From a virus, in the IMG/VR virus record IMGVR_UViG_3300042448_001752, positions 1 through 64,000 of that record: a DNA stretch of 64,000 nucleotides; one strand, 5' to 3'. Shown one piece after another: positions 43,801-53,220 of this stretch (positions are counted from its first letter, which is position 1; every line of letters begins with the position of its first letter). A program made the position numbers and the translations under genes. Below the pieces are notes generated by a model. That model saw nothing but the letters and a program-made list of their open reading frames with translations, was not told the origin of the DNA and ran no database searches.

Positions 43801-45893
43801 CGTCGGTTAATTGTACGACTGATATTAAAAATGGTTCGGGCGTTGTTACATCTAATTCACAAATTTATTCGGTTGATGCTATGGCTTGTAGACGTGTTAA
43901 AATTGTGTCTAAAGTAGTTTTACCGCCAGGGGAAAGTAAAAAAGATACACCGGCCAGCACTACAGAAACCTCAACACAACCTAAAACTATTGACATAACA
44001 GTTAAACCTATTACCCCAAAACCAACGGTTAGCATTGAGACAAAACTTAAAGAAGGTATTGGTAAACGAATATTAAGACAGTTACTTTCTGAATGTGATT
44101 ATTTCCAAGTAATTGAGGAAAATGTTCCGATGTTATATGACTCAATAAAAGAAAAAATTAAGTATTTTAATCCTGCGTTTCACTCTATGACACCTGAAGG
44201 ATTGAATGCTCGTTTAACCTTCTTAAATCAATGTGTTAGACCTGGTGAAACAATCCCAACAATTGGTCCTGATGGTAAACCAAAATATAATGACGCTGTT
44301 AATACGTCATTTGGAGCACCACCAGTATTAATATTACGTATTGGTGACTTTTATAATACAAAAATTATTCCTAAGAGTGTTTCATTCACATATGAACCAT
44401 TGTTATTTGATATGAACCCTGAGGGTATTGGTATCCAACCAATGATTGCCAATGTTACGATGAATTTTGATTTTATTGGGGGTATGGGTCTTGCTAAACC
44501 TGTAGAACAATTACAAAACGCATTATCGTTTAACTATTATGCAAATACTGAGATTTATGATGAGAGGTCGGTATGGACTGAAGATACCTCAGCATTAGAT
44601 AAAACTTTAATGGAATCCATATTACAAAGTCAACCTGTTGAAACTGTTGACAATGTTGATAACCAAATTCAAAATGATTTCGGTAATACAATAGGTGACA
44701 TCGTTAATTTCAACAGAGTTGTTGGAGGTGAAACTGGTGAAATTAGTTATGGTGTTATTATGGATAAGATGTTGTCTGAGACAACTTCATATTTTAATTC
44801 TTTATATAATCAATTGGAAAGTATTGTGTTACAAACTAATTATGGTGTGTTACAATTAGTTAATCAATACAGAGATTATCAAGATGGTCCTTTAACGGTA
44901 GGAACTGTTAGTTACCCAACTAAGATTTATGGTAAACCGTTAATTTCAAAAACATCGGGTAATGACAAAGTTAATTTATTCCAAGAATTGTTGGATAAAT
45001 GCATTGTTGACATTGAGAATGGACTTAATCCAATAATTGCTGAATTAGATACTAACAACTATCCGGATATACTCCCTAATGAATTTAGTGTCATAAAAAC
45101 TAATATGATATCTTATTTAAAACAGGTTTATTTAACTTTACCTAATAGTACACAAAAAATTGTTACTGATTTAACAGTTAAAGAACAAAACTATGTACAA
45201 GTAATTAGAAAATTAATTGTTGTCAATGATAAGACTGATGGTAAAAAATTAGAAAACGGAACACCATTAGTATATAGTATTAGTGGTACTTCAAAAGTTA
45301 GTGAAAGTACTAAACAATCGGACCCTTTAATTGGGGATACCTATGATGAGTTTACAACTGACTGTGGTAAAATATACAAAGCACTTAATGATTTTTTAGA
45401 TGTGTTAAATGCTAAAGAAATTATCACAAACACATATGAAAATACGGGGGATTTTAAAACTGCGGACAATTCTTTCTTTACCGATGTTTATAAGAAAGAG
45501 TTCTTCATGATGGTTGGTAGAAACTTTAGTGATAAAAATAAATTACAGGAGTTTAAAACATTTATATTAACCGCAAACATTTCATCAAATAAAAAGTTAA
45601 CGAAGAAGTTTGATGATGTTACTGATGATTTAGCTAAAGAATATAGTAAAGAAATTAAAAAAGAAGAAAAAATATTTTCAGATTTTAGAAAAAGTTCTGA
45701 ATATAAAACATATATTGAAAGTCCTGATGATATTTTATATCCCGCAGGAAAAACAAGGGTTTTTGATTATACAACAGTACCTGACCCAGCAACAGAGGCG
45801 GCTCAAAAGAAATTATTAACTGATTTATTTACGACAGTAAACTTAGAACCTGCTAATACTACAATCTTTACAGGTAAAATTAAATTTGATTAA
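40812..45893 (+). CDS. Large baseplate/tail tube cap-like protein with OmpA-like domain
   Basis: A protein of 1693 residues. The N-terminal 600 residues are rich in Pro, Asn and Tyr without a recognisable family. Around 665-720, FLGRPEPIYTYKDTSRTGTL followed by SWKIIVDHPS resembles the G-R-x-E/D-P-x-Y/F-x-Y-x-x-T-x-R motif of tail proteins of the T4 gp48/gp54 tube-cap type. About 895-960 contains FIKKAFNLLKEKNATINLTL, then VGSASAPAS and NLSKRRNDSVLQYLK, the pattern of an OmpA C-terminal-like peptidoglycan-binding domain. Residues about 1167-1250 (PPVLILRIGDFYNTKIIPKS, then FTYEPLLFDMNPEGIGIQPM) match LysM/gp53-gp48-like cap regions. It is probably a baseplate hub-proximal protein spanning tube cap and periplasmic contact. 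It follows the tape measure gene; the next gene starts 2 bases downstream. Confidence 0.65.
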   Translation: MPDSTLSFVNSSSFRNALLATNLEPYDVPGVYTPPSGPIAYEIQQTVSNVIDSPDGLIANDPFAAILYPLNEYGPNGGFNTTITYNGPPLPVNPNQGEYSPTDTVLDLVNEFYIDAAYIENIYGPSGGFNDMVVITDIQNNNKIYQPYWNPPTFVPSSYTPYSILFSDNPNGTDGSLSQDSYIAKIGAEQLNYLFQQRIAAEIFQNTVGQVNLDSLSDPFEAALIATGQEPLIYKNYRITVPENPIVAAFDLATRLASAYWPVSMIPGDYFTQQHKPGFLSQQTSNALNVINQLTGGFLGPILNTSRSASELFLANTGNGQRSVLFRNIDYNRYQPDYKNQYGGLLGVAQGLVNLAVNLINPNNGTLVGGYYVGSRNAEPSTITSPANQIPVNVFGQQDPAPVYGPSELAILYEGNNEVLKFGLAAKPLSDGGGIDGQFVWTSPKYKGNAGFNATPGGGTGSLDPEFNQVSSYYTRDESTNITFKETSILDQTQRLIESADNVTGISRLKHVGNAINQVSKVFHDGYKEITKGSQVLSYTDFTTGAEKGIEYCRVFTKDTPYYTYADLQKTDGITTSGRRFSNSVFDNTYNLNIAPLKNPGSTNIQMNNQGKLVAKKYMFSIENLAWRTSSRPGFTYDELPTCEKGPNGGRVMWFPPYDLKFSDQSSANWNSQSFLGRPEPIYTYKDTSRTGTLSWKIIVDHPSVMNVIVEKQLKGQSKEKLNSIIDSFFAGCVKYDIYQLGLKFNTIPTKDLYTYQEILNNPRITKEELQGINQSIPKDNSGGLVTNTVATPANNTNKADTPDNSGVEFENEFNELSFYFYNDIPDPNTNKIVSSVPYQVTYGSYTASSFISNYVDKANAVFAPNLSYCTTNSSYCDTNKKVKEFYDTVIIDNFNTIDNADNGFIKKAFNLLKEKNATINLTLVGSASAPASVPYNINLSKRRNDSVLQYLKIRGKEIGCDITPFIDSKKFILNESASGETETVVIPKSISGGAGASVNCTTDIKNGSGVVTSNSQIYSVDAMACRRVKIVSKVVLPPGESKKDTPASTTETSTQPKTIDITVKPITPKPTVSIETKLKEGIGKRILRQLLSECDYFQVIEENVPMLYDSIKEKIKYFNPAFHSMTPEGLNARLTFLNQCVRPGETIPTIGPDGKPKYNDAVNTSFGAPPVLILRIGDFYNTKIIPKSVSFTYEPLLFDMNPEGIGIQPMIANVTMNFDFIGGMGLAKPVEQLQNALSFNYYANTEIYDERSVWTEDTSALDKTLMESILQSQPVETVDNVDNQIQNDFGNTIGDIVNFNRVVGGETGEISYGVIMDKMLSETTSYFNSLYNQLESIVLQTNYGVLQLVNQYRDYQDGPLTVGTVSYPTKIYGKPLISKTSGNDKVNLFQELLDKCIVDIENGLNPIIAELDTNNYPDILPNEFSVIKTNMISYLKQVYLTLPNSTQKIVTDLTVKEQNYVQVIRKLIVVNDKTDGKKLENGTPLVYSISGTSKVSESTKQSDPLIGDTYDEFTTDCGKIYKALNDFLDVLNAKEIITNTYENTGDFKTADNSFFTDVYKKEFFMMVGRNFSDKNKLQEFKTFILTANISSNKKLTKKFDDVTDDLAKEYSKEIKKEEKIFSDFRKSSEYKTYIESPDDILYPAGKTRVFDYTTVPDPATEAAQKKLLTDLFTTVNLEPANTTIFTGKIKFD

Positions 45894-45895
45894 TT

Positions 45896-46222
45896 ATGGC
45901 GTCAAAACAATATTATAATAGATATAATGACTTTATTTTAAATGGACAACAGACTGTTGTTCCTTATATTACGTTGCCAAGTAAAAGTACCGATAAACGA
46001 TACATTTATAAGGCAGGACAGTCTAGATTAGATAAAATGTCGCAACAGTATTATGGTTCACCATTCTTTGGTTGGGTAATAATGCAGGCAAATCCAATTT
46101 ATGGAGGACAAGAGTGGAACATTAGTGACGGTTCTATCTTGACAATTCCATTTCCTTTAGTAGCTTCTTTACAGGATTATAAAAATCAATTGGATAATCA
46201 TTTCTTTTATTATGGTAGGTGA
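45896..46222 (+). CDS. LysM-like baseplate protein (gp53 / tail protein X type)
   Basis: A protein of 108 residues. YIYKAGQSRLDKMSQQYYGS followed by PFFGWVIMQANPI and a strand ending ILTIPFP gives the LysM-like arrangement: a strand, a helix with D-x-(I/M)-S-x-x-Y-Y-G, W-x-I-M-x-A-N, and a Gly/Pro turn. It occurs in T4 gp53 and P2 gpX, which join the tail tube to the baseplate. It overlaps the giant hub gene by 11 bases and lies 2 bases after the tube-cap-like gene, so the three are co-translated. Assigning gp53 rather than gpX is uncertain. Confidence 0.65.
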   Translation: MASKQYYNRYNDFILNGQQTVVPYITLPSKSTDKRYIYKAGQSRLDKMSQQYYGSPFFGWVIMQANPIYGGQEWNISDGSILTIPFPLVASLQDYKNQLDNHFFYYGR

Positions 46223-49200
46223 CACAGAAAATATTTTAGTCGAATTTGACTATAACAACATAACAATCGTAGACCCAAACAAAGTTATCGATATAAATGG
46301 TAACGCGAAAGAACGATTTATTAAACAAGAAGATTTAGTTTTTTATGCTAACTTGGAGTGTAAAGTTTTACCAAGAACTAAACTAGCCGTTGGTGTTGCA
46401 AATAACGACCAAATTCAAACAGTTTCTATTGCAACAATCAATTTCTTAAAACCTGGTGATAAGACATTTTTAGATAATAGTTATACTGACGAAATTACAG
46501 GTAAAAATAGTGTTACGGGTGAAGGGGTTAATCAACCTAAAAAAAATTCAATTAGTAATCCTAACAAACCTGCGGATTTTTTCTTAAGACAAAGTATTAA
46601 TTCTGGTGGAAAACCAGGGGCGACCGATAACGGACTACTTGGTATAACATCAATTAATATTCGACAAGGATTGGATTTTTTACCAACAATCAATGTGCAA
46701 CTTGAAGACGTAAAAGGTAAAGCGTTATTTGAATCAGGAGATAATTCACCTTATGCTGCGTTCTTTAATTTACCTTACCCACTTTTCCATTTAACGATTA
46801 AAGGTTATTATGGCAAGGCAATTAAATTAGGACTTATGTTACAATCTTTTAGTTCAAGATATGACACATATAGTGGAAATTTTAAAATTGATTTAAAGTT
46901 TTATACTTACAAATATACAATCTTAAGTGAGATTACTATGGCCGCATTGACAGCGACCCCTCACATGTATAAATCAAGAATTAAGGTTCAAACAACACAA
47001 GGAAGTACTGATAGTAAATTTGTTAAAGTTGAGGATGGTGTTGTTGAAGGTGGGTATCAAAAAGTTAAAGAAATGTATAGTGAATATAAATCAAAAGGTA
47101 TGATACCTGATGATTTTCCCGAAATCACTTTGGTTCAAATGCAAGAAAGAATTGAGAATTTTATTAAAAATGTGTTGGATAGTTTTACTAAACAAAATTT
47201 GGACCCATTAACTAATTTAGATGTTTATCAAAAAACTCTTAATGATTATTCCGGTAATGTTTATTATTTTAATGGTTCATCATGGTTTGAAAAGTATATG
47301 GATAAGAACACTGCTTTTGTATTAACCAATGGTAATAAAGTTTACACTTTTAAACCTGAAATTAGTTTACAAAATAGAGTTACCGCAAAGGCAGAATTAG
47401 ATGGATATGTAAAAAAATATAATGAGTTATTAGATGGTAATGAAACTGTGGGAGCAAATGGTTCATATAAGATTAATAATAAAACAACTAAAATAACAAT
47501 ACCTAATGGTATTAAATCACCAGACACTTTTATCCCAAAACCTGAGATTACAGAAAAAGATATTGATTTAGTTCAAAGTTATCGATTAGTTAAAGGTGTA
47601 AAAACTACACCAACCGACACACAACTTGCGGCATACCAAGCCGAATTGATTAAAAATAAAGTGTTTAATACCCCTGTTATTAAAAACGCGGACGGTAATA
47701 TTGAACTAATAAAAGATTATTACATTTTTGAAGGTACAAACACATTTATTGATAATATTGATAAAATGGGTAAAAAATTAAAAGTTTTTAGAGAACAAAT
47801 ACAAGAAGAACTTACAAAGGCTCTTTCAGAATTGTTACAAAGTAAGGATAATGGTATTGGGTTTGTACCTAACATTAGAAATGTTCTTGCCGTTGTTTTT
47901 GCCAATGGAGAGGCGTTCTTAAGATTAATGGACGATGTTCACACGAAAGCTTGGGATAAGAGAGATTCTACAATTAGAAAAAACTCTATCTTTAATAGTC
48001 AAACCGCTGGTGCGTCACAAGACAATTTAAGTAGTGGTAATAACAAGGAACAACCTATATATCCTTGGCCACAAATGATTAAAGAAACCTCAGGAACAGA
48101 CGGGCACGAAAAGTTTGAGATTGTTTATCCTGGTGATTCTTCAGTGATTACTCAGACAAAAGGATTTTTAGCGGATGAATGGCCTGAAGTTGAATTTGTT
48201 GAAGAATTTATTCGAGGTTATGTGGAGAGAACTTCACCTCCGTCAGATAGTACCGCATCTCCAAATGAGTTAACGGAACCTCAAAGAATTTCGGTGGACG
48301 CTATTGAATTTCCAATTAAAAATGACGTTTATGGTAATAAAGAAGAAGTTAAGTTTTTTTATGAAATATATGAGAGAGTTTTATTAACAACCTTTTATTC
48401 AAGACTTGGTAGATGTAACGACTTTATATCTGATTCGGATAAAGTTACAACTATTATTGCTGATGCTGAGAATATTAACATACTTAAAAGTTTATCAAAT
48501 GATAATCCATTTATAATTCAAAAACTTAAAGAATATGCCTATACTGGTGAAAATTTTGAGACTGTCCTTAGACATATTTCAAATGAAGGTTTGGGGGAAA
48601 GTTGGCAAAATTTTATTAGAGGTATTTTTAATACAAAATATATTAAAAACTTAGTTAATAATTCTAGTTTTGAATTTATTAATGAACAAATCCTTAAGAA
48701 TAGTTTATCACAACCAATGGTTTCATTACCAAGTGAAACTCAATTTGCAGAATATATTAATGACTCAACAACATCCAACGAATATGATTTTGCCGATACA
48801 TACCCTTTTACAAATAAAAATTGGGTTAAAAAATATTTGGCAAATAGTAACACAGTGTTAGATGAAAAATCGGCTTTTGATACAACACAAATATTAACGT
48901 ACACTTCGGATAATAAAATTATTACGAATATTGCATCTTATGATTCAGGCAAAAAACCATTTACTAACTTTATTTCAGAAATAACAGTGACTCCCACAGA
49001 GTATAGTACAACTGTTGGTATGAAAGCGTTTTATGAGACAAGAAAAAACGATTATAAAAATCAATTATTTACTGAAGGTAATTTAAAGTACAATAATTAT
49101 AATGGTCTTGTAACTAGTGAACAAACAGTGTCTATGTTTAATACACCGTATTTTATTAATGCAATTCAACAAGGTGTAAGTAATTTTAGAAATTTTAGTG

Positions 49201-52200
49201 AGACACCATATACTGAAGCCGCGTACCTTTTCTTAAATAGTTTACCATTGTCTACTCTACGAGAAAAGTATAAAACAAAAAATGAGTCTGATGATTTAAA
49301 TTATATTTTTGCAACACTGAATAAATTTGGTGGAGTACATAAAATACCATATTCTTGGGTTTTAAAATACGGTTCAATATGGCACCGTTATAAAAAGTAT
49401 GTTGAAACTGGCGTTGATATTATAGGGGTTTCTTGGGCTAATTTTGATTATCTTAATAACTATGACCCTGTTAATAGTTTACCATCAACAATGTATACAT
49501 TTAGTGCTAGTACTCAAATTGGTATTGTTGATATTGTTTTAGAGAATAATGTAACAATTGGTGGGGAAGTATCTACAACAATTAACACAGGATTTTATCC
49601 TAAATTAATTAATGATTTTAATGTCTTTTACCAAGGATTTGAAATTTTCTCGGCGTACACTAGTACCGCAATTCAAGAAGGAATTAAATCAGGGTTTACG
49701 TTAAATTATGTTGATAAAGCCATTATTAGCAAATCAGAAGGTTTTGACACTTCAATACCTAATAGAGATTTAAGAATATTTCCTTGGACAGTATCTGTAA
49801 ATACTTTAGATAATATATCTTCATTTATATTCCCATCCCAAGGTTCATTAGTTAATCAAACAAACAATGAATGTTTTGACGCAAATACAGGAGAAATAAA
49901 ATTTGAAGTTATGGGTAATAAGTCAATGTATGATGGTTCAGTTAGAACTTTTTGGACAGCACCCAATTACGGATATTTTGATGATAGTAAAATAGTTAAG
50001 GTTAATCCGGACCAATACCTAAAAGAAATTTTTTCAGGAAAAAGTTTTCAAGAAAATTATTCATTAAATGGCGTAATTACTCAATATTCAAATATTAGTG
50101 AAATGTTTTCTGTTTTCGAAAAGGATGTTTTAGATTTATTTGAAGTTGAGTTTTTAAATTTTTCAAAATCAAAATATGATTATAGTTCGGAAGGTGTCGG
50201 TGCAAATGATTCCAATACCGCTAAATTGTTTAAGAACTTTCAAGTTTTAATGATTGAGTTGATGAAGCAACCTAAAATAACAGGGTCAACAGGTGAAGAT
50301 TATGTAAGAAATGCTCAATCTGCACAACTTACAAATATTACTAATCTATTAACTAGATTTATTAATAATGATGTTGTATTTAAAAACGGAAATCCGTCTA
50401 ACTACGATAAAAAATTATTTTATACGTTCTCAAACTATGATATTACCGACCCATATATTTTGGACAAATACACACTATTAACGCCAAACGCAGTTCCTGT
50501 AAATGGTGGAACAACTACATTATCTTCATCAAAAAGTTTATACCCTAATGAGTGGACTACATTAGAAACTTATGTTGGTTTTTCAGAAATCCCGCAATTA
50601 GTTTATGGAAATAACGGTTCATACATTACTGACTTTTTTGTTGACTTAAACATTTCTTTTACGGTTAATAATATAATTAATTTTTCACCAATAATTAAAA
50701 TTTATGCGACTCAGAAATTAAAAGAGTCCACGATGAATAAAAAAAAATTCATTGGTTTAATGGATGAGTATTTGAAAAAGTCTTTAGATTTTAAAAATAA
50801 AATATTTAATAATTTAATTATTAAACTACAAAAAGCTTTACCCGATGTTAATAACACAGTACAAACGACAATTGATTCTGTTTTAGAGGGACCACAAACA
50901 AAGGTTGAATTATGGGAATCATTTAAGGCAATAAATGATAAATGGATTTCAGGTAATGATTTTAAAACTAAAACATTATTTGAGGATGTTTTATTGTTAG
51001 ATAGAGCGAGTAGAAATATTGGTGATAAGATATTGGTTGATGTTTTTAAATTAAAAAACAGATTAATTAATATAAACCCTAAAGCGACAATGCTTAGTTT
51101 TGTACAATCAATATTAGTTGAAAATAACTTTGTTGTAATGAATTTACCGTCATATGTTAATTTCTATAATGTACAAGATGCGGTTAAAAACCCAAAACCA
51201 AAGGTTGAAGGAACATTAGAGTTTGCTAATACACTATTTGGAACTTTCATGAACGTTGATTATAGAGAATCAAGTGCTAAAATGGTTTGTTTCTTTGGTG
51301 GTAAACCAAGTGAACAATTAGATTTAAAAAACAATGTTGATTTTAGATATAGAAATGACGCGTTTGATTTAAGAAGAGCTAGTGATAATCCGTTAGTTGA
51401 AGATTTAACTAATAAGAATGATTGGGATAAATCAAATAAAGTTGTAGGGTTTAATGTTGATATTGGACCTCAAAATCAGTCTATGTTTTATGGGTTTACT
51501 GTTTCCCAAGATGCTGGTCAAGCCACTGCAGAATCTCTTGAAGTGTTAAATCAAATGGCCAATCAAGGTGGTAATAGGGGAGGTGCAACACAAAGTAACT
51601 CATTATATAACCTATACAAAAATAGAAGTTATTCTTGTAATGTATCCATGATGGGTAATGCTATGATACAACCAACAATGTACTTTAATTTAAGATACGT
51701 CCCAATGTTTAGTGGGCCTTATATGATTACAAGTGTTAATCATAGTATATCACCAGGTAGTTTTGAAACAATTATTGAAGGTATTAGACAACCAACCGCA
51801 TCATTACCTAAAATTGATAATTATTTACAAACATTAAAAACTAATTTATTACAATCTATTATTGAAAAGAATAAACTTGATACTCAGAAAAAAAATGCGG
51901 AAACAAAAGTTAATAGTACTAATGTAATTGGTCAGTCAACTGAGGTTAATAACCAAGCAACACAACAAGATAGCACCACAGCAAATGATACTATTCAGGA
52001 AACTTGTCAACCAAACTCTAAATATGCTCAATGGACACCATTAACAGGGCCGTCAATAACAACATTAAATTATAAAAGTGTTATTGGTACTATTGTTAGT
52101 CTAACGAATGATGTTAAATTACAAAAAGTTATTTTTTCCTCAATTTATATATCGTCAAATAATAATAACACCTTAACAACTTATGAGAATAACTTTGCGG

Positions 52201-52952
52201 GTATAACTATAGACCAAGATTGGGGTCAATCATCTACTTATTTTGTTGATAAATATTTTTATTGTTCAAGCCAAAATGTACCTAACGCCACATTCTCAGA
52301 CTCAACTCAATCAGTCAAATTTTTAGTTGAAAGATGGTCACAAAGAATGAGTTTATTATCCAATGACAGTGCATCGGAAATTGCTAAATTTTGGATATTA
52401 AATGCTAACACATCTGTTACTGATAAAAAATTAAATCCTGTTAATGTTTACGACCAAATGTCGTCAATAGATAAAGGAAATATTGAAACTAAAGTACAAT
52501 CGGCGATTAATGAGTTTAATACTCAAACGGGACAACTTAATGTGGGGTCAACACCACCAGTAACACCACCATTAATTGATACATACACTTACGCAGTAAC
52601 AACACCACCATTATTTGAAAATTTAAAGGTTATTGTGGACCCATCGGTCGATGGACTAAGAAATATATTTCAAATAGAGTATGGTTATAATATTACTGCG
52701 GAGTGTCATGAGGGTAGTGGTTCAGGACAACAATTTGGGACTAATTATGTTTCAACAAATAAACAAAAATTTGAAATTGATTTACAAGGGTTATTAACAG
52801 AATCTGGTTGTAATAATGTGTCGAAAAGTGAGTATACAGGAACTTATAAATACCAAATAACGGTATTTACTAAACCTGTTAAACCTGATGGGTCACTTGA
52901 TACGTCAAGAAACGATTTTTACAAAAGTTATCCTGTAACTTTCACTTTGTAA
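46212..52952 (+). CDS. Giant baseplate hub protein
   Basis: A protein of 2246 residues. The N-terminal 270 contain ITSINIRQGLDFLPTINVQL and YPLFHLTIKGYYGKAIKLGL, like the first tube-initiator domain of gp27/gp44-type hubs. A long middle (about 270-1780) has no recognisable family and contains many charged loops and aromatic residues. About 1800-1870 (SYSCNVSMMGNAMIQPTMYF, then MFSGPYMITSVNHSISPGSF and ETIIEGIRQP) is the conserved second tube domain of baseplate hub proteins, with G-N-x-x-I-x-P, G-x-Y-x-I-x-x-V-x-H and P-G-x-F-E-T. The last 350 residues are two further domains (Gln/Asn-rich linker, then SKYAQWTPLTG). So the hub appears split by an insertion of about 1500 residues. T4 gp27 has 391. 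No stop codon or frameshift interrupts it. Confidence 0.65.
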   Translation: MVGDTENILVEFDYNNITIVDPNKVIDINGNAKERFIKQEDLVFYANLECKVLPRTKLAVGVANNDQIQTVSIATINFLKPGDKTFLDNSYTDEITGKNSVTGEGVNQPKKNSISNPNKPADFFLRQSINSGGKPGATDNGLLGITSINIRQGLDFLPTINVQLEDVKGKALFESGDNSPYAAFFNLPYPLFHLTIKGYYGKAIKLGLMLQSFSSRYDTYSGNFKIDLKFYTYKYTILSEITMAALTATPHMYKSRIKVQTTQGSTDSKFVKVEDGVVEGGYQKVKEMYSEYKSKGMIPDDFPEITLVQMQERIENFIKNVLDSFTKQNLDPLTNLDVYQKTLNDYSGNVYYFNGSSWFEKYMDKNTAFVLTNGNKVYTFKPEISLQNRVTAKAELDGYVKKYNELLDGNETVGANGSYKINNKTTKITIPNGIKSPDTFIPKPEITEKDIDLVQSYRLVKGVKTTPTDTQLAAYQAELIKNKVFNTPVIKNADGNIELIKDYYIFEGTNTFIDNIDKMGKKLKVFREQIQEELTKALSELLQSKDNGIGFVPNIRNVLAVVFANGEAFLRLMDDVHTKAWDKRDSTIRKNSIFNSQTAGASQDNLSSGNNKEQPIYPWPQMIKETSGTDGHEKFEIVYPGDSSVITQTKGFLADEWPEVEFVEEFIRGYVERTSPPSDSTASPNELTEPQRISVDAIEFPIKNDVYGNKEEVKFFYEIYERVLLTTFYSRLGRCNDFISDSDKVTTIIADAENINILKSLSNDNPFIIQKLKEYAYTGENFETVLRHISNEGLGESWQNFIRGIFNTKYIKNLVNNSSFEFINEQILKNSLSQPMVSLPSETQFAEYINDSTTSNEYDFADTYPFTNKNWVKKYLANSNTVLDEKSAFDTTQILTYTSDNKIITNIASYDSGKKPFTNFISEITVTPTEYSTTVGMKAFYETRKNDYKNQLFTEGNLKYNNYNGLVTSEQTVSMFNTPYFINAIQQGVSNFRNFSETPYTEAAYLFLNSLPLSTLREKYKTKNESDDLNYIFATLNKFGGVHKIPYSWVLKYGSIWHRYKKYVETGVDIIGVSWANFDYLNNYDPVNSLPSTMYTFSASTQIGIVDIVLENNVTIGGEVSTTINTGFYPKLINDFNVFYQGFEIFSAYTSTAIQEGIKSGFTLNYVDKAIISKSEGFDTSIPNRDLRIFPWTVSVNTLDNISSFIFPSQGSLVNQTNNECFDANTGEIKFEVMGNKSMYDGSVRTFWTAPNYGYFDDSKIVKVNPDQYLKEIFSGKSFQENYSLNGVITQYSNISEMFSVFEKDVLDLFEVEFLNFSKSKYDYSSEGVGANDSNTAKLFKNFQVLMIELMKQPKITGSTGEDYVRNAQSAQLTNITNLLTRFINNDVVFKNGNPSNYDKKLFYTFSNYDITDPYILDKYTLLTPNAVPVNGGTTTLSSSKSLYPNEWTTLETYVGFSEIPQLVYGNNGSYITDFFVDLNISFTVNNIINFSPIIKIYATQKLKESTMNKKKFIGLMDEYLKKSLDFKNKIFNNLIIKLQKALPDVNNTVQTTIDSVLEGPQTKVELWESFKAINDKWISGNDFKTKTLFEDVLLLDRASRNIGDKILVDVFKLKNRLININPKATMLSFVQSILVENNFVVMNLPSYVNFYNVQDAVKNPKPKVEGTLEFANTLFGTFMNVDYRESSAKMVCFFGGKPSEQLDLKNNVDFRYRNDAFDLRRASDNPLVEDLTNKNDWDKSNKVVGFNVDIGPQNQSMFYGFTVSQDAGQATAESLEVLNQMANQGGNRGGATQSNSLYNLYKNRSYSCNVSMMGNAMIQPTMYFNLRYVPMFSGPYMITSVNHSISPGSFETIIEGIRQPTASLPKIDNYLQTLKTNLLQSIIEKNKLDTQKKNAETKVNSTNVIGQSTEVNNQATQQDSTTANDTIQETCQPNSKYAQWTPLTGPSITTLNYKSVIGTIVSLTNDVKLQKVIFSSIYISSNNNNTLTTYENNFAGITIDQDWGQSSTYFVDKYFYCSSQNVPNATFSDSTQSVKFLVERWSQRMSLLSNDSASEIAKFWILNANTSVTDKKLNPVNVYDQMSSIDKGNIETKVQSAINEFNTQTGQLNVGSTPPVTPPLIDTYTYAVTTPPLFENLKVIVDPSVDGLRNIFQIEYGYNITAECHEGSGSGQQFGTNYVSTNKQKFEIDLQGLLTESGCNNVSKSEYTGTYKYQITVFTKPVKPDGSLDTSRNDFYKSYPVTFTL

Positions 52953-52970
52953 TTTTCTAATAATAAACGA

Positions 52971-52985
52971 TATTTATATATAAAC
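52971..52985 (+). promoter_or_regulatory. Putative late promoter before the 74-residue gene
   Basis: TATTTATATATAAAC lies 6 bases before the ATG at 52992, part of the same motif set. A short transcript leader is implied. Confidence 0.5.
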
Positions 52986-52991
52986 ACTATT

Positions 52992-53216
52992 ATGGACACA
53001 AAATTAATATTAGACAACTATTTAGGTAAAAACACCAGAAGCACTGAGAAAGACTTGGGTAATGGTTCTAAACAAGTTTGCGATTTAGACACAGGAGATT
53101 GTTATACTATCAGAATGAAGGATGGTTTAATTGAAAGAGTTGACAATACAATGACAAAAAATAAAAAAATTCAGGTTGAAACTCTAACAGGAGTGAAACA
53201 ACTTTTAAACGGGTAA
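52992..53216 (+). CDS. Small hypothetical protein
   Basis: A small acidic/basic protein of 74 residues. KQVCDLDTGDCYTIRMKDGL gives two cysteines six residues apart in a beta hairpin. The N-terminal helix (DTKLILDNYLGK) and the C-terminal helix (VETLTGVKQLLNG) flank it. No family is recognised. It is the first gene of a short unit with the 228-residue Pro-rich protein (4 bases downstream). Confidence 0.55.
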   Translation: MDTKLILDNYLGKNTRSTEKDLGNGSKQVCDLDTGDCYTIRMKDGLIERVDNTMTKNKKIQVETLTGVKQLLNG

Positions 53217-53220
53217 TCAA

